Shown: in pieces, positions 15,598-23,229 of the stretch
Layout of the letters: each line of letters begins with the position of its first letter
Numbering within the stretch: position 1 is the first letter of the stretch
Assembly (NCBI GenBank): GCA_902489185.1
Contig: CABTZC010000002.1
Location: 1 to 31,621, forward strand
Direction: 5' to 3'
Origin: an uncultured Brevibacterium sp.
GTDB taxonomy: Bacteria > Actinomycetota > Actinomycetes > Actinomycetales > Brevibacteriaceae
Length of the DNA stretch: 31,621 nt
Position numbers and translations under genes: made by a program
Notes under the pieces: model-generated
Database searches by the model: none
The model's input: the letters and a program-made list of their open reading frames with translations, nothing else
Told to the model about the DNA's origin: nothing

Positions 15598-17138
15598 TGA
15601 GTAAACAAACGCAAGCTCCCGCAAACATCGGCACGGTGGGAATGTTGCGCTGGGCGTGGCGACAACTCACCACGATGCGGTTTGCCATGATCCTCTTGTT
15701 GGTTCTGGCCTTGGCCTCGATTCCCGGCTCGCTGCTACCGCAACGCATTCAAGACCCCGGCAAGGTACGCACGTTCATTGAAGAGAACGGGGCCCTGGGT
15801 GAGGTGCTAGACAAGCTGCAGATGTTCGACGTGTACTCGTCGGTGTGGTTTTCTGCCGTGTACATCTTGCTCATGGTGTCACTCGTGGGCTGTATTGTTC
15901 CCCGGTGCGGTCAGCATTTCAAAGCCATGCGGATGGCCCCGCCCAAAGCTCCACGCAGGCTTTCGCGTATGCCTGCGCACCGTCAGTGGGAGCTAGAAAA
16001 CACTGACAGTGATGAGTTTCTGGACCGTGCTCAGCGCGCACTGAAAAAGGCCGGATACCGAACCGTGCGTAACGACGATCACGTCGCTGCTGAACGCGGG
16101 TATTTGCGCGAAACTGGGAACCTGGTGTTTCACTTTTCGATTTTGTGGGTCGTTGTGGTGTTCGCGGTGGGTGCGCTTGTGTCGTATTCGGGTCAGCGGA
16201 TCCTGGTCGAAGGCGAAACCTTCTCAAATTCGCTGGTGTCCTATGACGACTTCAAACCGGGCACCTATTACAACCCGGACAATCTGGATGATTTCCGCTT
16301 GACGCTCAACCGCTTCGACGCGACCTTTGACAGCGAGTCGGTGGGGCCACAGTTCGCTCAGCCCAGGCACTTCGCCGCAAATGTCACTACCAACTATCAG
16401 GGCGTTGAAGAAACCAAAGTCCTGCAGGTCAACGATCCTGTGCGTTTTGGCCGCACCAGTGTGTATCTCACGGGTAATGGTTACGCTCCCGAGGTGACGG
16501 TGAAGAACGCGAACGGTGATGTCACCTTCTCCGGTCCCGTAGTGTTCCTGCCGGTTGACGGAACCTATGCTTCCCGAGGTGTCGTCAAGGTTCCGGATAC
16601 CGGTGGGGAACAGTTAGGTTTTGGGGGAGTTTTTCTTCCCACAGCTGGTTTCAATGACCAGGGCGAACTGATTTCCACGTTCCCGGCAGCTGACCAGCCC
16701 TATTTGGTCATGAGCGTGTTCGCGGGTGATTTGGGATTGGACGACGGTGTCGCACAGAACGTGTACGAACTTGACACTTCTAAGATGCAGGCGGTCACGG
16801 ACAAAGACGGCAAACCTGTCACGTTGCAGATGGCGCCGGGAGACACCGTGGATCTTCCAAACGGTTTGGGCACCGTGACGTTTGACGGCGTGAAACGATT
16901 TGTTGCTGTCGACGTGCACTCCAACCCCACGCAGATGGTTCTGTTGGTTGGCGCGGTTCTTCTCATGGTTGGCCTGGGGCTGTCGTTGTTCATTCCGCGT
17001 CGTCGCATGTGGGTACGTGTCACCGATGGGTGTGCGGAAGTTGCGGCGCTTGCACGTGGGGAAGACCCCAGGGTCACGCATGCCGTAAAAGCCCTTGCCG
17101 TATACTTAAATGATTCCGCGCACGAAGAGGAAGATTAA
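15597..17138 (+). CDS. resB: Cytochrome c biogenesis protein ResB (Ccs1)
   Basis: Membrane component of the System II heme-delivery and cytochrome c synthetase complex, partner of CcsA. It is 513 residues. Hydrophobic segments lie near residues 28-47, 83-103, 178-198 and 445-465, with a large extracytoplasmic domain (about 200-440) between the third and fourth. The conserved segment LVFHFSILW (around H179) and the N-terminal TTMRFAMILLL / SIPGSLLPQ are typical of the family. The GTG start overlaps the ccdA stop by one base. The stop forms TAATG with the ccsA start, preceded by GAGGAAG. Confidence 0.92.
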   Translation: MSKQTQAPANIGTVGMLRWAWRQLTTMRFAMILLLVLALASIPGSLLPQRIQDPGKVRTFIEENGALGEVLDKLQMFDVYSSVWFSAVYILLMVSLVGCIVPRCGQHFKAMRMAPPKAPRRLSRMPAHRQWELENTDSDEFLDRAQRALKKAGYRTVRNDDHVAAERGYLRETGNLVFHFSILWVVVVFAVGALVSYSGQRILVEGETFSNSLVSYDDFKPGTYYNPDNLDDFRLTLNRFDATFDSESVGPQFAQPRHFAANVTTNYQGVEETKVLQVNDPVRFGRTSVYLTGNGYAPEVTVKNANGDVTFSGPVVFLPVDGTYASRGVVKVPDTGGEQLGFGGVFLPTAGFNDQGELISTFPAADQPYLVMSVFAGDLGLDDGVAQNVYELDTSKMQAVTDKDGKPVTLQMAPGDTVDLPNGLGTVTFDGVKRFVAVDVHSNPTQMVLLVGAVLLMVGLGLSLFIPRRRMWVRVTDGCAEVAALARGEDPRVTHAVKALAVYLNDSAHEEED

Positions 17139-18163
17139 TGGACGTTTCTGTTGTGTGGGCTAGTTGGTCCAACCTGCTGATCTATTCGGCCATGGCGGTT
17201 TACGCGGTCGCTTTCATCATTTATTCACTTGATTTGTTTGGAGACTCGGCTCAGGACAAGAGCCACGTCAAGAGCCAAACGAAAACTGAAGCGAAAGCGA
17301 GCGCCGTTGCACGCACCTCACGTCATCGCGGAGGTGGGGTAGCGGTAGCCGAACGTGACGAAGACTCACCAGCTCCGATCAGTGGGCTAAGCAACTCACG
17401 ACGTTGGGCACGCGTTGGAACAGCGCTGACCGTACTTGCTGTTCTCTTGCACGTGGGTGCTATTGCCACACGCACCATCTCGGTGATGCGTGTCCCGTGG
17501 GGCAACATGATGGAGTACGCGCTGGTTGCTTCCGCGCTTGCTGTCATCACGTATCTGGCAGTGTTGAAGTTTAAAGACCTGCGTTTTATGGGAACGTTCG
17601 TTGCGGCTTTCGCGCTGATTACTCTGGGTCTGTGCATCACGGTGTTCTACACTCCGGCCGCGCAGCTCATTCCGGCTCTTCAGTCGTACTGGATTTACAT
17701 TCACGTACCCATTGCAATCCTGTCTACTGCACTCCTCACCGTGTCCGCGGTGATCGCGATCTTCCAGCTGCTCACCCTGAACTACGAAAAGCGTGTAAAA
17801 GAAGACCGTCCTATTCCTAAGGCCCTGCGGTTCTTGGCCCGCACTCCGGCTTCAGACCGAATTGAAGTTGTGTCGTACCGTTTGGCTGCGGTTGGTTTCA
17901 TCACGTGGACCTTCACACTGATCGCTGGGGCGATCTGGGCTGAGGTCGCTTGGGGTCGCCCGTGGGGCTGGGACACCAAGGAAATTTGGACGTTCGTTGT
18001 GTGGGTCATCTATGCCGCGTATCTCCACTCGCGTGCAACTCGCGGATGGTCGCAACGTGCAATTGCGATTCTGAACCTCGTTGGTTTCTCCACCGTTCTG
18101 TTTAACTTCGCGGTGGTCAACATCTACTTCAACGGTCTCCACAGCTACTCTGGACTCGAATAG
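17138..18163 (+). CDS. ccsA: Cytochrome c biogenesis protein CcsA/ResC (often annotated CcsB)
   Basis: Heme-handling membrane subunit of System II cytochrome c synthetase. It is 341 residues with about eight membrane segments. The family's tryptophan-rich WWD-type motif is present as WGRPWGWD (272-279), and conserved histidines that can ligate heme are seen at H189, H297 and H335 (GLHSYSG), with H105 in LLHVGA. Between the first and second membrane segments is a long charged stretch (about 36-88), rich in Lys, Ser and Ala, that looks disordered. It is the last gene of the heme/cytochrome run; a strong terminator begins 22 nt after the stop. Confidence 0.93.
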   Translation: MDVSVVWASWSNLLIYSAMAVYAVAFIIYSLDLFGDSAQDKSHVKSQTKTEAKASAVARTSRHRGGGVAVAERDEDSPAPISGLSNSRRWARVGTALTVLAVLLHVGAIATRTISVMRVPWGNMMEYALVASALAVITYLAVLKFKDLRFMGTFVAAFALITLGLCITVFYTPAAQLIPALQSYWIYIHVPIAILSTALLTVSAVIAIFQLLTLNYEKRVKEDRPIPKALRFLARTPASDRIEVVSYRLAAVGFITWTFTLIAGAIWAEVAWGRPWGWDTKEIWTFVVWVIYAAYLHSRATRGWSQRAIAILNLVGFSTVLFNFAVVNIYFNGLHSYSGLE

Positions 18164-18185
18164 TAAAACGAACACACTATGTGTA

Positions 18186-18224
18186 AACCCTGAGAGTATT
18201 GAATGCTCTCAGGGTTGTTTTATT
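18186..18224 (+). terminator. Strong Rho-independent terminator closing the hem-ccs operon
   Basis: A perfect 11-bp stem, AACCCTGAGAG (18186-18196) with CTCTCAGGGTT (18206-18216), a 9-nt loop, then a T-rich tail TTGTTTTATT. It marks the 3' end of the transcript containing ccsA. Confidence 0.93.
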
Positions 18225-18327
18225 CCGTAAACCGTAGTTTACGTGCGGTGATGGTGTCATGTGGTTTTTCGTGTTCCTTAACAAAACGTGTGCAAACGTG
18301 GCTTTCCGTTGAGAAAACGGTGAGCAG

Positions 18328-18357
18328 TTGAAAGCGTTGATGTCTGGATAAGTACAT
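18328..18357 (+). promoter_or_regulatory. Candidate promoter of the MFS gene
   Basis: TTGAAA (18328-18333) could pair with GTACAT (18352-18357, 18-nt spacer) or TAAGTA (18349-18354, 15-nt spacer); neither is a good -10. A small dyad CCGTT...AACGG (18305-18319) lies upstream. The rest of the 215-nt gap 18164-18378 holds the terminator and nothing else I recognise. The gene's Shine-Dalgarno GAGGAG is at 18365-18370. Confidence 0.3.
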
Positions 18358-18378
18358 CGCACACGAGGAGTTGTTGTT

Positions 18379-19722
18379 GTGAGTCAACCGCAGTTGAAGG
18401 AGCCGGACACCTCTACTGTTCGAAAGGCGGTCGCGGCTTCTGCAATCGGTAACGCGACTGAATGGTTCGACTACGGTATCTACGCCGTTTCCGTCACGTA
18501 CATCACGCAACATTTCTTCCCGGGTGAGTACGGAACCATTCTGGCGCTCGCGACCTTCGCGTTTTCATTCCTGGTGCGTCCGCTGGGAGGTATCTTCTGG
18601 GGGCCAATGGGCGACCGCCTCGGGCGCAAACACGTCCTTGCGCTCACCATCCTGATGATGGCAGGCGCCACCTTCCTCATTGGTGTGCTCCCCACTCACG
18701 AGACCATTGGCATTTTCGCTCCTATCCTGCTGGTAATTTTGCGCGCCGTGCAGGGGTTCTCCTCCGGTGGTGAATACGGTGGTGCGGCCACCATGATGGC
18801 CGAATACGCACCCCGTAACCGCCGTGGATTCTGGGGAAGCTTCCTGGAGTTCGGAACCCTGGCCGGTTTTGCTTTGGGGTCGCTCATTGTGCTCATGGGT
18901 GAACTGACGATCGGTAACGAAGCGATGATGGATTGGGGATGGCGCGTGCCGTTCCTGATTGCCGGTCCGCTTGGAATTGTGGGTCTGTACTTGCGAAGCA
19001 AGCTGGGCGAATCGCCCGTGTTCGAGGAAATGGACGAGAAGAGTGCGGACGAAGGATCGACGGGCAACGTCTTTGGCTCACTGTTTACAAACCACTGGCG
19101 GCAGATCCTCATTATGACCGGGCTGGTCACGGCCGTGAACGTCGTGAACTACACGCTCTAGTCATATATGCCAACCTACTTTGAAAACAGTGTAGAGCTG
19201 TCCTCGCAGACAACGCTGACCATTATGTTCCTCGCGCAGTTCGGCATGATGCTGCTGATGCCTATTGGTGGGTTCTTGAGCGATAAGTTTGGGCGTAAAC
19301 CCATGTGGGCGTTTTCCATGATTGGGCTGATTGTGGCTTCCGTGCCCATGTACCTGATCATGCCCAACGGTTTCTGGTTTGCTCTCCTGGGTATTTTCGT
19401 CCTGGGAGTCCTGTACATCCCGCAGCTGTCGTCGATTTCTGCGACATTCCCAGCCATGTTCCCCACCCAGGTGCGTTACGCGGGCTTTGCTATCACGTAC
19501 AACGTTGCCACCGCAGCGTTCGGTGGTACAGCACCGCCGGTGAATGAGTGGTTGATTGGGGAGACCGGTTCGCCGCTGGTGCCTGCCTTCTACATGATGG
19601 GTGCGTGCGTGATTGGTCTGATTGCAACCCTGTGCATGAAGGAGACAGCGGGGGCTACGATCCGCGGAAACCAGCTCCCCGAGGTGGGTGTTGAGGCGAA
19701 GTTCGAAACTGACCCTAAGTAG
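18379..19722 (+). pseudogene. MHS-family MFS transporter (ProP-like) interrupted by an in-frame TAG
   Basis: A 447-codon frame encodes a 12-helix metabolite:H+ symporter of the major facilitator superfamily, resembling ProP-type proline/betaine or organic-acid transporters. Motifs include GNATEWFDYGIYAV (24-37), the loop 2-3 signature GDRLGRKHV, GFSSGGEYGGA and, in the second half, DKFGRKP. Codon 261 (19159-19161) is TAG, splitting the gene into 260 residues and a piece that could restart at ATG 19168. The frame is otherwise intact on both sides. Relatives typically read NYTLL-SYMPTY here, so a Leu TTG to TAG change is the simplest explanation. It may be a recent pseudogene, a sequencing error, or readthrough. 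The GTG start has GAGGAG 8 nt upstream. The final stop overlaps the convergent gene by 8 nt. Confidence 0.85.
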
Positions 19723-20239
19723 TCTGGGCGCGTTCTTTTTGAGCGGTGAGGGCTGCGTAGACCTCTTCTACGGGGTCACGTAGCACCGCTTGCCCGTAGG
19801 TGCGACGACGGTGGCCCGGGCATTCGAGGGTCAGAGTTCCGAAACGGCCACGCTTGAGGCTAATTTGGGTCTGCTTCAGGGGCCATGATTCGGCGGCTCT
19901 GATGCGACCGACTTTAGGGAACTCGACCGTGATGTCGGTGACCGTGAAATGCACGCCGGATTCCAGTGGTCCCGCGAGGATTGACCGCCTCATACGTGCC
20001 GCAAATATGCCGAGCGCTGAAAGCGAAAACAACACCAAGCACGCGACACTTGATTCCACCAAGTCACGTGATTCAGGCTCCGTGGCGAACGTGACCCACA
20101 CGATGAAGATGCCCAGCAGGCCAAAAAAGACTGCGCCGGTCCACAGCAACATGAGGTTGAAAAACCTGGAGACTTGCAGGTTTTTCGAAAGTGATTCTTT
20201 AACCCGAACTTCATATCGAACTTGAGGAGTCCGCTCCAC
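19715..20239 (-). CDS. Small membrane protein with two N-terminal TM helices and a possible PH-like domain
   Basis: A 174-residue protein not assigned to a named function. Two membrane helices (about 25-50 and 60-82) are followed by a cytoplasmic beta-rich part (about 95-170: FTVTDITVEFPKVGRIRAAE, then GTLTLECPGH). This layout resembles bacterial PH-domain membrane proteins, though the match is by shape only. The GTG start has GAGGAG 6 nt upstream and lies 2 nt after the stop of the PLDc_N gene, so the two form an operon. Its 3' end overlaps that of the broken transporter gene. Confidence 0.72.
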   Translation of the reverse strand: MERTPQVRYEVRVKESLSKNLQVSRFFNLMLLWTGAVFFGLLGIFIVWVTFATEPESRDLVESSVACLVLFSLSALGIFAARMRRSILAGPLESGVHFTVTDITVEFPKVGRIRAAESWPLKQTQISLKRGRFGTLTLECPGHRRRTYGQAVLRDPVEEVYAALTAQKERAQTT

Positions 20240-20241
20240 GG

Positions 20242-20580
20242 TTACTCCTCGCTATGAGGTTCGCCGGTCTCACCGGATTCATCAGGGTTGTTGCGTCCCT
20301 GCTTCTTGCGACGCTCCCAGTCCAAGTCTTCTGAAATCTTGCGTAGGTAGTCGGGGTCGTCATCAGGGGCCACTCCGCGGGCGGGTGCGCTCCCGGTAGT
20401 ACCTCGACCAAACAGGAACCACAACAGCAGGCCCACTAAAGGAACCAGAATAATGACGGCAATCCATGCGGCCTTGGGCATGATCCGAATCTGGTCGTTG
20501 TCACGGACGGCGGCATCAAAAACCGAGTACAGAGCCACAGCGACGTAAATGACGATGGCGCCTAGCAGGATTCGAGACAT
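20242..20580 (-). CDS. PLDc_N domain membrane protein
   Basis: A 112-residue protein matching the phospholipase D-nuclease N-terminal (PLDc_N) type: a helix at about 3-22, then MPKAAWIAVIILVPLVG and a second helix to about residue 62 (LLWFLFGR), followed by an acidic, charged cytoplasmic tail. No catalytic HKD motif is present, so it is not a phospholipase; the module is usually a membrane anchor. No Shine-Dalgarno precedes the ATG. A TAAACT box 7 nt upstream suggests a leaderless mRNA. It is first in a two-gene operon with the 19715-20239 gene. Role unknown. Confidence 0.8.
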   Translation of the reverse strand: MSRILLGAIVIYVAVALYSVFDAAVRDNDQIRIMPKAAWIAVIILVPLVGLLLWFLFGRGTTGSAPARGVAPDDDPDYLRKISEDLDWERRKKQGRNNPDESGETGEPHSEE

Positions 20581-20587
20581 GGCACCC

Positions 20588-20593
20588 AGTTTA
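20588..20593 (-). promoter_or_regulatory. Putative -10 box for leaderless PLDc_N gene (TAAACT)
   Basis: On the minus strand TAAACT is followed by GGGTGCC (7 nt) and then ATG at 20580. No ribosome-binding sequence is present, which fits transcription starting at or next to the A of ATG. The identical hexamer serves the divergent DUF4229 gene. Confidence 0.5.
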
Positions 20594-20630
20594 TGTGATG
20601 GGTGGTTCCAGACGGCTACGTGGACTGAAG

Positions 20631-20636
20631 TAAACT
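20631..20636 (+). promoter_or_regulatory. Putative -10 box for the DUF4229 gene (TAAACT)
   Basis: TAAACT is followed by 9 nt and the ATG at 20646. This gives a leader of only about 0-3 nt, and no Shine-Dalgarno is visible. Confidence 0.45.
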
Positions 20637-20645
20637 CGTTACATC

Positions 20646-20930
20646 ATGCGTGACTATGTGCTGTACTTGCTAGCCCGTCTGGCCGTTCTGATTATTGTCG
20701 TGGCGCTCACTATTTGGATCTTTGGGTTCAACCTGATCTCGATGATTTCCGCGATCCTCATTTCAGCGTGTGTGAGCTACCTGGTTCTGGCTGGTTTGCG
20801 CACTCGAGCCACAAACGGTCTTATCGAACGCAACAAGAACAGGAAAGCTCGCACGCCTAAGTCCAAAAAGATCAAAAAAGACTCCGACGAAGCTATCGAA
20901 GACGCGCAGGTAGACGGGTCTCAGGGGTAG
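20646..20930 (+). CDS. DUF4229-type small membrane protein
   Basis: A 94-residue protein with two membrane helices (about 5-28 and 32-54; ARLAVLIIVVALTIWIF, then SAILISACVSYLVLAGL) and a highly basic then acidic cytoplasmic tail (RNKNRKARTPKSKKIKK, then SDEAIEDAQ). Size, topology and location next to menA match actinobacterial DUF4229 proteins. Function unknown. It is transcribed away from the PLDc_N gene and toward menA, with a small repeat region between its stop and that of menA. Confidence 0.72.
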   Translation: MRDYVLYLLARLAVLIIVVALTIWIFGFNLISMISAILISACVSYLVLAGLRTRATNGLIERNKNRKARTPKSKKIKKDSDEAIEDAQVDGSQG

Positions 20931-20935
20931 GCGAA

Positions 20936-20998
20936 GGTTCGCTTACAGCGTGCTCACTTACAGCGCGAACCCACTTAAAGGGTGCTCACTTATAGCGC
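20936..20998. repeat. Four-copy CTTA-AGCG repeat between convergent genes
   Basis: Copies of a 9-mer: CTTACAGCG (20942-20950), CTTACAGCG (20957-20965), CTTAAAGGG (20974-20982) and CTTATAGCG (20989-20997), spaced 15, 17 and 15 nt. The longer unit GTGCTCACTTAYAGCGC occurs at 20950-20966 and 20982-20998 with one mismatch. An inverted pair GGTTCGC (20936-20942) / GCGAACC (20965-20971) brackets the first two copies. The last copy covers the menA stop codon. Possible role: a two-way termination or mRNA 3'-end structure (inference). Confidence 0.6.
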
Positions 20999-21925
20999 CA
21001 GGCCTAAGCCTAAAAGCGCGCCATATGTAAGGGCAGCGAACCCGGTGGACTTAATGCATGGAATGAGGTCCAAGCCGGTGCGCCCGCTCATCACGGTACG
21101 CACTGGGGCAATGACGAGCGCACATGATATGACCGCGATGAGCGCTGCGATGTGCCCGGCAAAAACAGGGATGATCAGGAGAGCGTACGGAACAAGCACC
21201 ATGACAGCGTAGGTGACGCGCGCGCCGCGGTCTCCCAAGACCACTGCCAGCGTGGTCTTACCTGCTTGCGCGTCGGTGGGGATGTCACGCACGTTGTTCA
21301 CCATGAGAACAGCACATGCGAAGAGGCCAACGCCCACGGCTGCCGCCCACATGGACAGTGTCATTGTTCCTGCTATTGCGTACCCGGTGCCAACGGTTGC
21401 CACCAGACCAAAGAAGATGAAGACAAACACTTCACCTAACGCGTAATAGCCGTACGGGTGAGAACCTCCCGTGTAAAACCACGCGGCGAGAACCGCAAGC
21501 ACACCCACCGGGATAAACCACCACGCCTGCGCTACCAGCGTGAGTGCAAGACCAGCGACCCCTGCCGTGGCAAAGGACAGCATGGCAGCTCGCTTCACTT
21601 TGTGTGGGGCAACAAGGCCACTGGCTGTTAAGCGGGTGGGTCCCACACGCACGTCGTCGGTGCCACGTATGCCGTCGGAGTAGTCGTTGGCAAAGTTCGA
21701 ACCGATCTGCAGGGCAAGCGCCACGATGATTGCCAAAACAGAGCACACGATGACGTGAAGGTAATTGGGTGTGGGGGAGCCCGGGTGTAAGGGCGACCCG
21801 ATAATCAGGTCAGACACCCCACCCAGTGCCCCAATCGCTGCCCCTGCTCCCGCAAGCACCGGCGCAAATGCAAGTGGCAAAGTGCGAAGCCGGGCACCTT
21901 CAACCCACTGACCTAACGTGGCCAT
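20990..21925 (-). CDS. menA: 1,4-dihydroxy-2-naphthoate polyprenyltransferase
   Basis: Membrane UbiA-family enzyme that attaches the polyprenyl chain to 1,4-dihydroxy-2-naphthoate, giving demethylmenaquinone. It is 311 residues with eight or nine membrane helices. The first aspartate-rich motif is GSNFANDYSDGIRGTD followed by VGPTRLTASGLV, and the second is NNVRDIPTDAQAGKTTLA; both bind the prenyl diphosphate through magnesium. The ATG has a strong GAGGAGG just upstream. It is last in the menB-menE-menA operon, 23 nt after menE. Confidence 0.95.
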   Translation of the reverse strand: MATLGQWVEGARLRTLPLAFAPVLAGAGAAIGALGGVSDLIIGSPLHPGSPTPNYLHVIVCSVLAIIVALALQIGSNFANDYSDGIRGTDDVRVGPTRLTASGLVAPHKVKRAAMLSFATAGVAGLALTLVAQAWWFIPVGVLAVLAAWFYTGGSHPYGYYALGEVFVFIFFGLVATVGTGYAIAGTMTLSMWAAAVGVGLFACAVLMVNNVRDIPTDAQAGKTTLAVVLGDRGARVTYAVMVLVPYALLIIPVFAGHIAALIAVISCALVIAPVRTVMSGRTGLDLIPCIKSTGFAALTYGALLGLGLAL

Positions 21926-21948
21926 GACCTACCTCCTCAAAAACTTTT

Positions 21949-23214
21949 CTAGTTTACCCGCCCGGCTGCAAGTGCTTGGGCCAGGTCGCGGGCCGCTCTG
22001 CGGTCCGGTTTGCCGATCCCTTTCAGTGGAATCCGGTCAACCAACCATGTGCGGTGAGGAAGCTCGGCTGGTTCCAGCTCCGTGCCCGCTAGCAGGGACT
22101 TCACACGCGCACTCAACTGGGTGTGCGACAGTTGTGCGAACGCACTCGACGAACCGGCCACCAGCAGGACGGCCCGCTCACCAAACTCGGGGTCGGGCAG
22201 TGAGGTGAGGACCACCTCGGCGACCCCCAGCGGCTCCAGTTCCCGCAGGGCCACATTTTCTACCCGCAAGGGCGACACATTGACGCCCCCGGAAATAAAC
22301 ACGTCGTCAGCCCGGCCCATGATGCTCAAAACACCGTCGGTGATAGACCCCAGGTCCGAGGTGAGGAAGGTATCGCCGTAAAACCCGCTGGGTGCTCCCT
22401 GGGGAACAGCGTCGGCCGGGTGGTCGATGGGCGTGATTGCGAAGCTGCTATCAGTTCCACCGCCACAGCCCGCCCCACTCTGGCCGGGGCCGCGTTGCTC
22501 AATCCGCACATACCCGTTAGCTAAAACGGGCCCAGAAATCATCACGCGCGACTGGGCATCGAGCCGCACGGTCACCGCGTCGAATGGCACTCCGTCATAC
22601 ACGCATCCGCCGCCGGTTTCACTCATGCCGTAGGTACGCACGATGTTAAGTCCAGCGTCGTGTGCGCGCTCAAGCAGTGCTGGCGAAATCGCGGCACCAC
22701 CTAAGAGGATCGTGGCGAACCGGCGAGCGACTTCGGTGGCCCGCGGCGATTGCAAAATTCGCACCAGCTGGGTGGGCACCAGCGACACGTACAGGGGGAG
22801 GTCACCCGTGAGCTTCTGGGCGGCCTGGGTGAACGAGTCAGCTGAGAACGCGCCCGTGTGTACGACCGGTTCGGTGCCCGCCTGCAGGGATCGGAGGATC
22901 ACCTGCGCGCCGGCAATGTGGGTGTGGGGGAGTGCCAAGAGCCACTGGCCGGGGCCGTGGAGGAACCGTTCGGTGGAACGCGCCGAGGTGGTCAGCGCTG
23001 ACGCTGAGAGCGCAACTGCCTTGGGTGATCCCGTCGAGCCCGAGGTGTGTACGACCAGCGCTGGTCCGGGCGTTGCGCCCGAGGCGGGGGCGGTCGCCGG
23101 GTGAGCGACTGGGGTGAGTTCGGTGACGGGGCCACCTGGCAGCACGAGTGTGTGCGTGCCGTCCAGGGCCCCTGCGAACAGGCGGAGGACAGATGAAAGG
23201 TCGGAAGAACTCAC
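21949..23214 (-). CDS. menE: o-Succinylbenzoate-CoA ligase
   Basis: Activates o-succinylbenzoate to its CoA ester through an acyl-adenylate. It is 421 residues, a short ANL-superfamily member like other actinobacterial MenE proteins. Motifs: phosphate loop HTSGSTGSPK (56-65), YGMSETGGG (195-203), TSDLG (D287), GRADDVFISGG (300-310), and the adenylation lysine K402 in GIGKPDRR. A Gly/Ser-rich insert at about 241-277, before GDTFLTSDLG, looks like a flexible loop. The GTG start has only a weak upstream GAGG. It lies 15 nt after menB and 23 nt before menA. Confidence 0.93.
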   Translation of the reverse strand: MSSSDLSSVLRLFAGALDGTHTLVLPGGPVTELTPVAHPATAPASGATPGPALVVHTSGSTGSPKAVALSASALTTSARSTERFLHGPGQWLLALPHTHIAGAQVILRSLQAGTEPVVHTGAFSADSFTQAAQKLTGDLPLYVSLVPTQLVRILQSPRATEVARRFATILLGGAAISPALLERAHDAGLNIVRTYGMSETGGGCVYDGVPFDAVTVRLDAQSRVMISGPVLANGYVRIEQRGPGQSGAGCGGGTDSSFAITPIDHPADAVPQGAPSGFYGDTFLTSDLGSITDGVLSIMGRADDVFISGGVNVSPLRVENVALRELEPLGVAEVVLTSLPDPEFGERAVLLVAGSSSAFAQLSHTQLSARVKSLLAGTELEPAELPHRTWLVDRIPLKGIGKPDRRAARDLAQALAAGRVN

Positions 23215-23229
23215 TGGTTCAGTGGAGCC

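Noticed and set aside
19159..19161. TAG read as an amino acid (code change or suppression)
   Set aside because: TAG serves as an ordinary stop in several intact genes of the window, so one nonsense codon is better explained by mutation or sequencing error.
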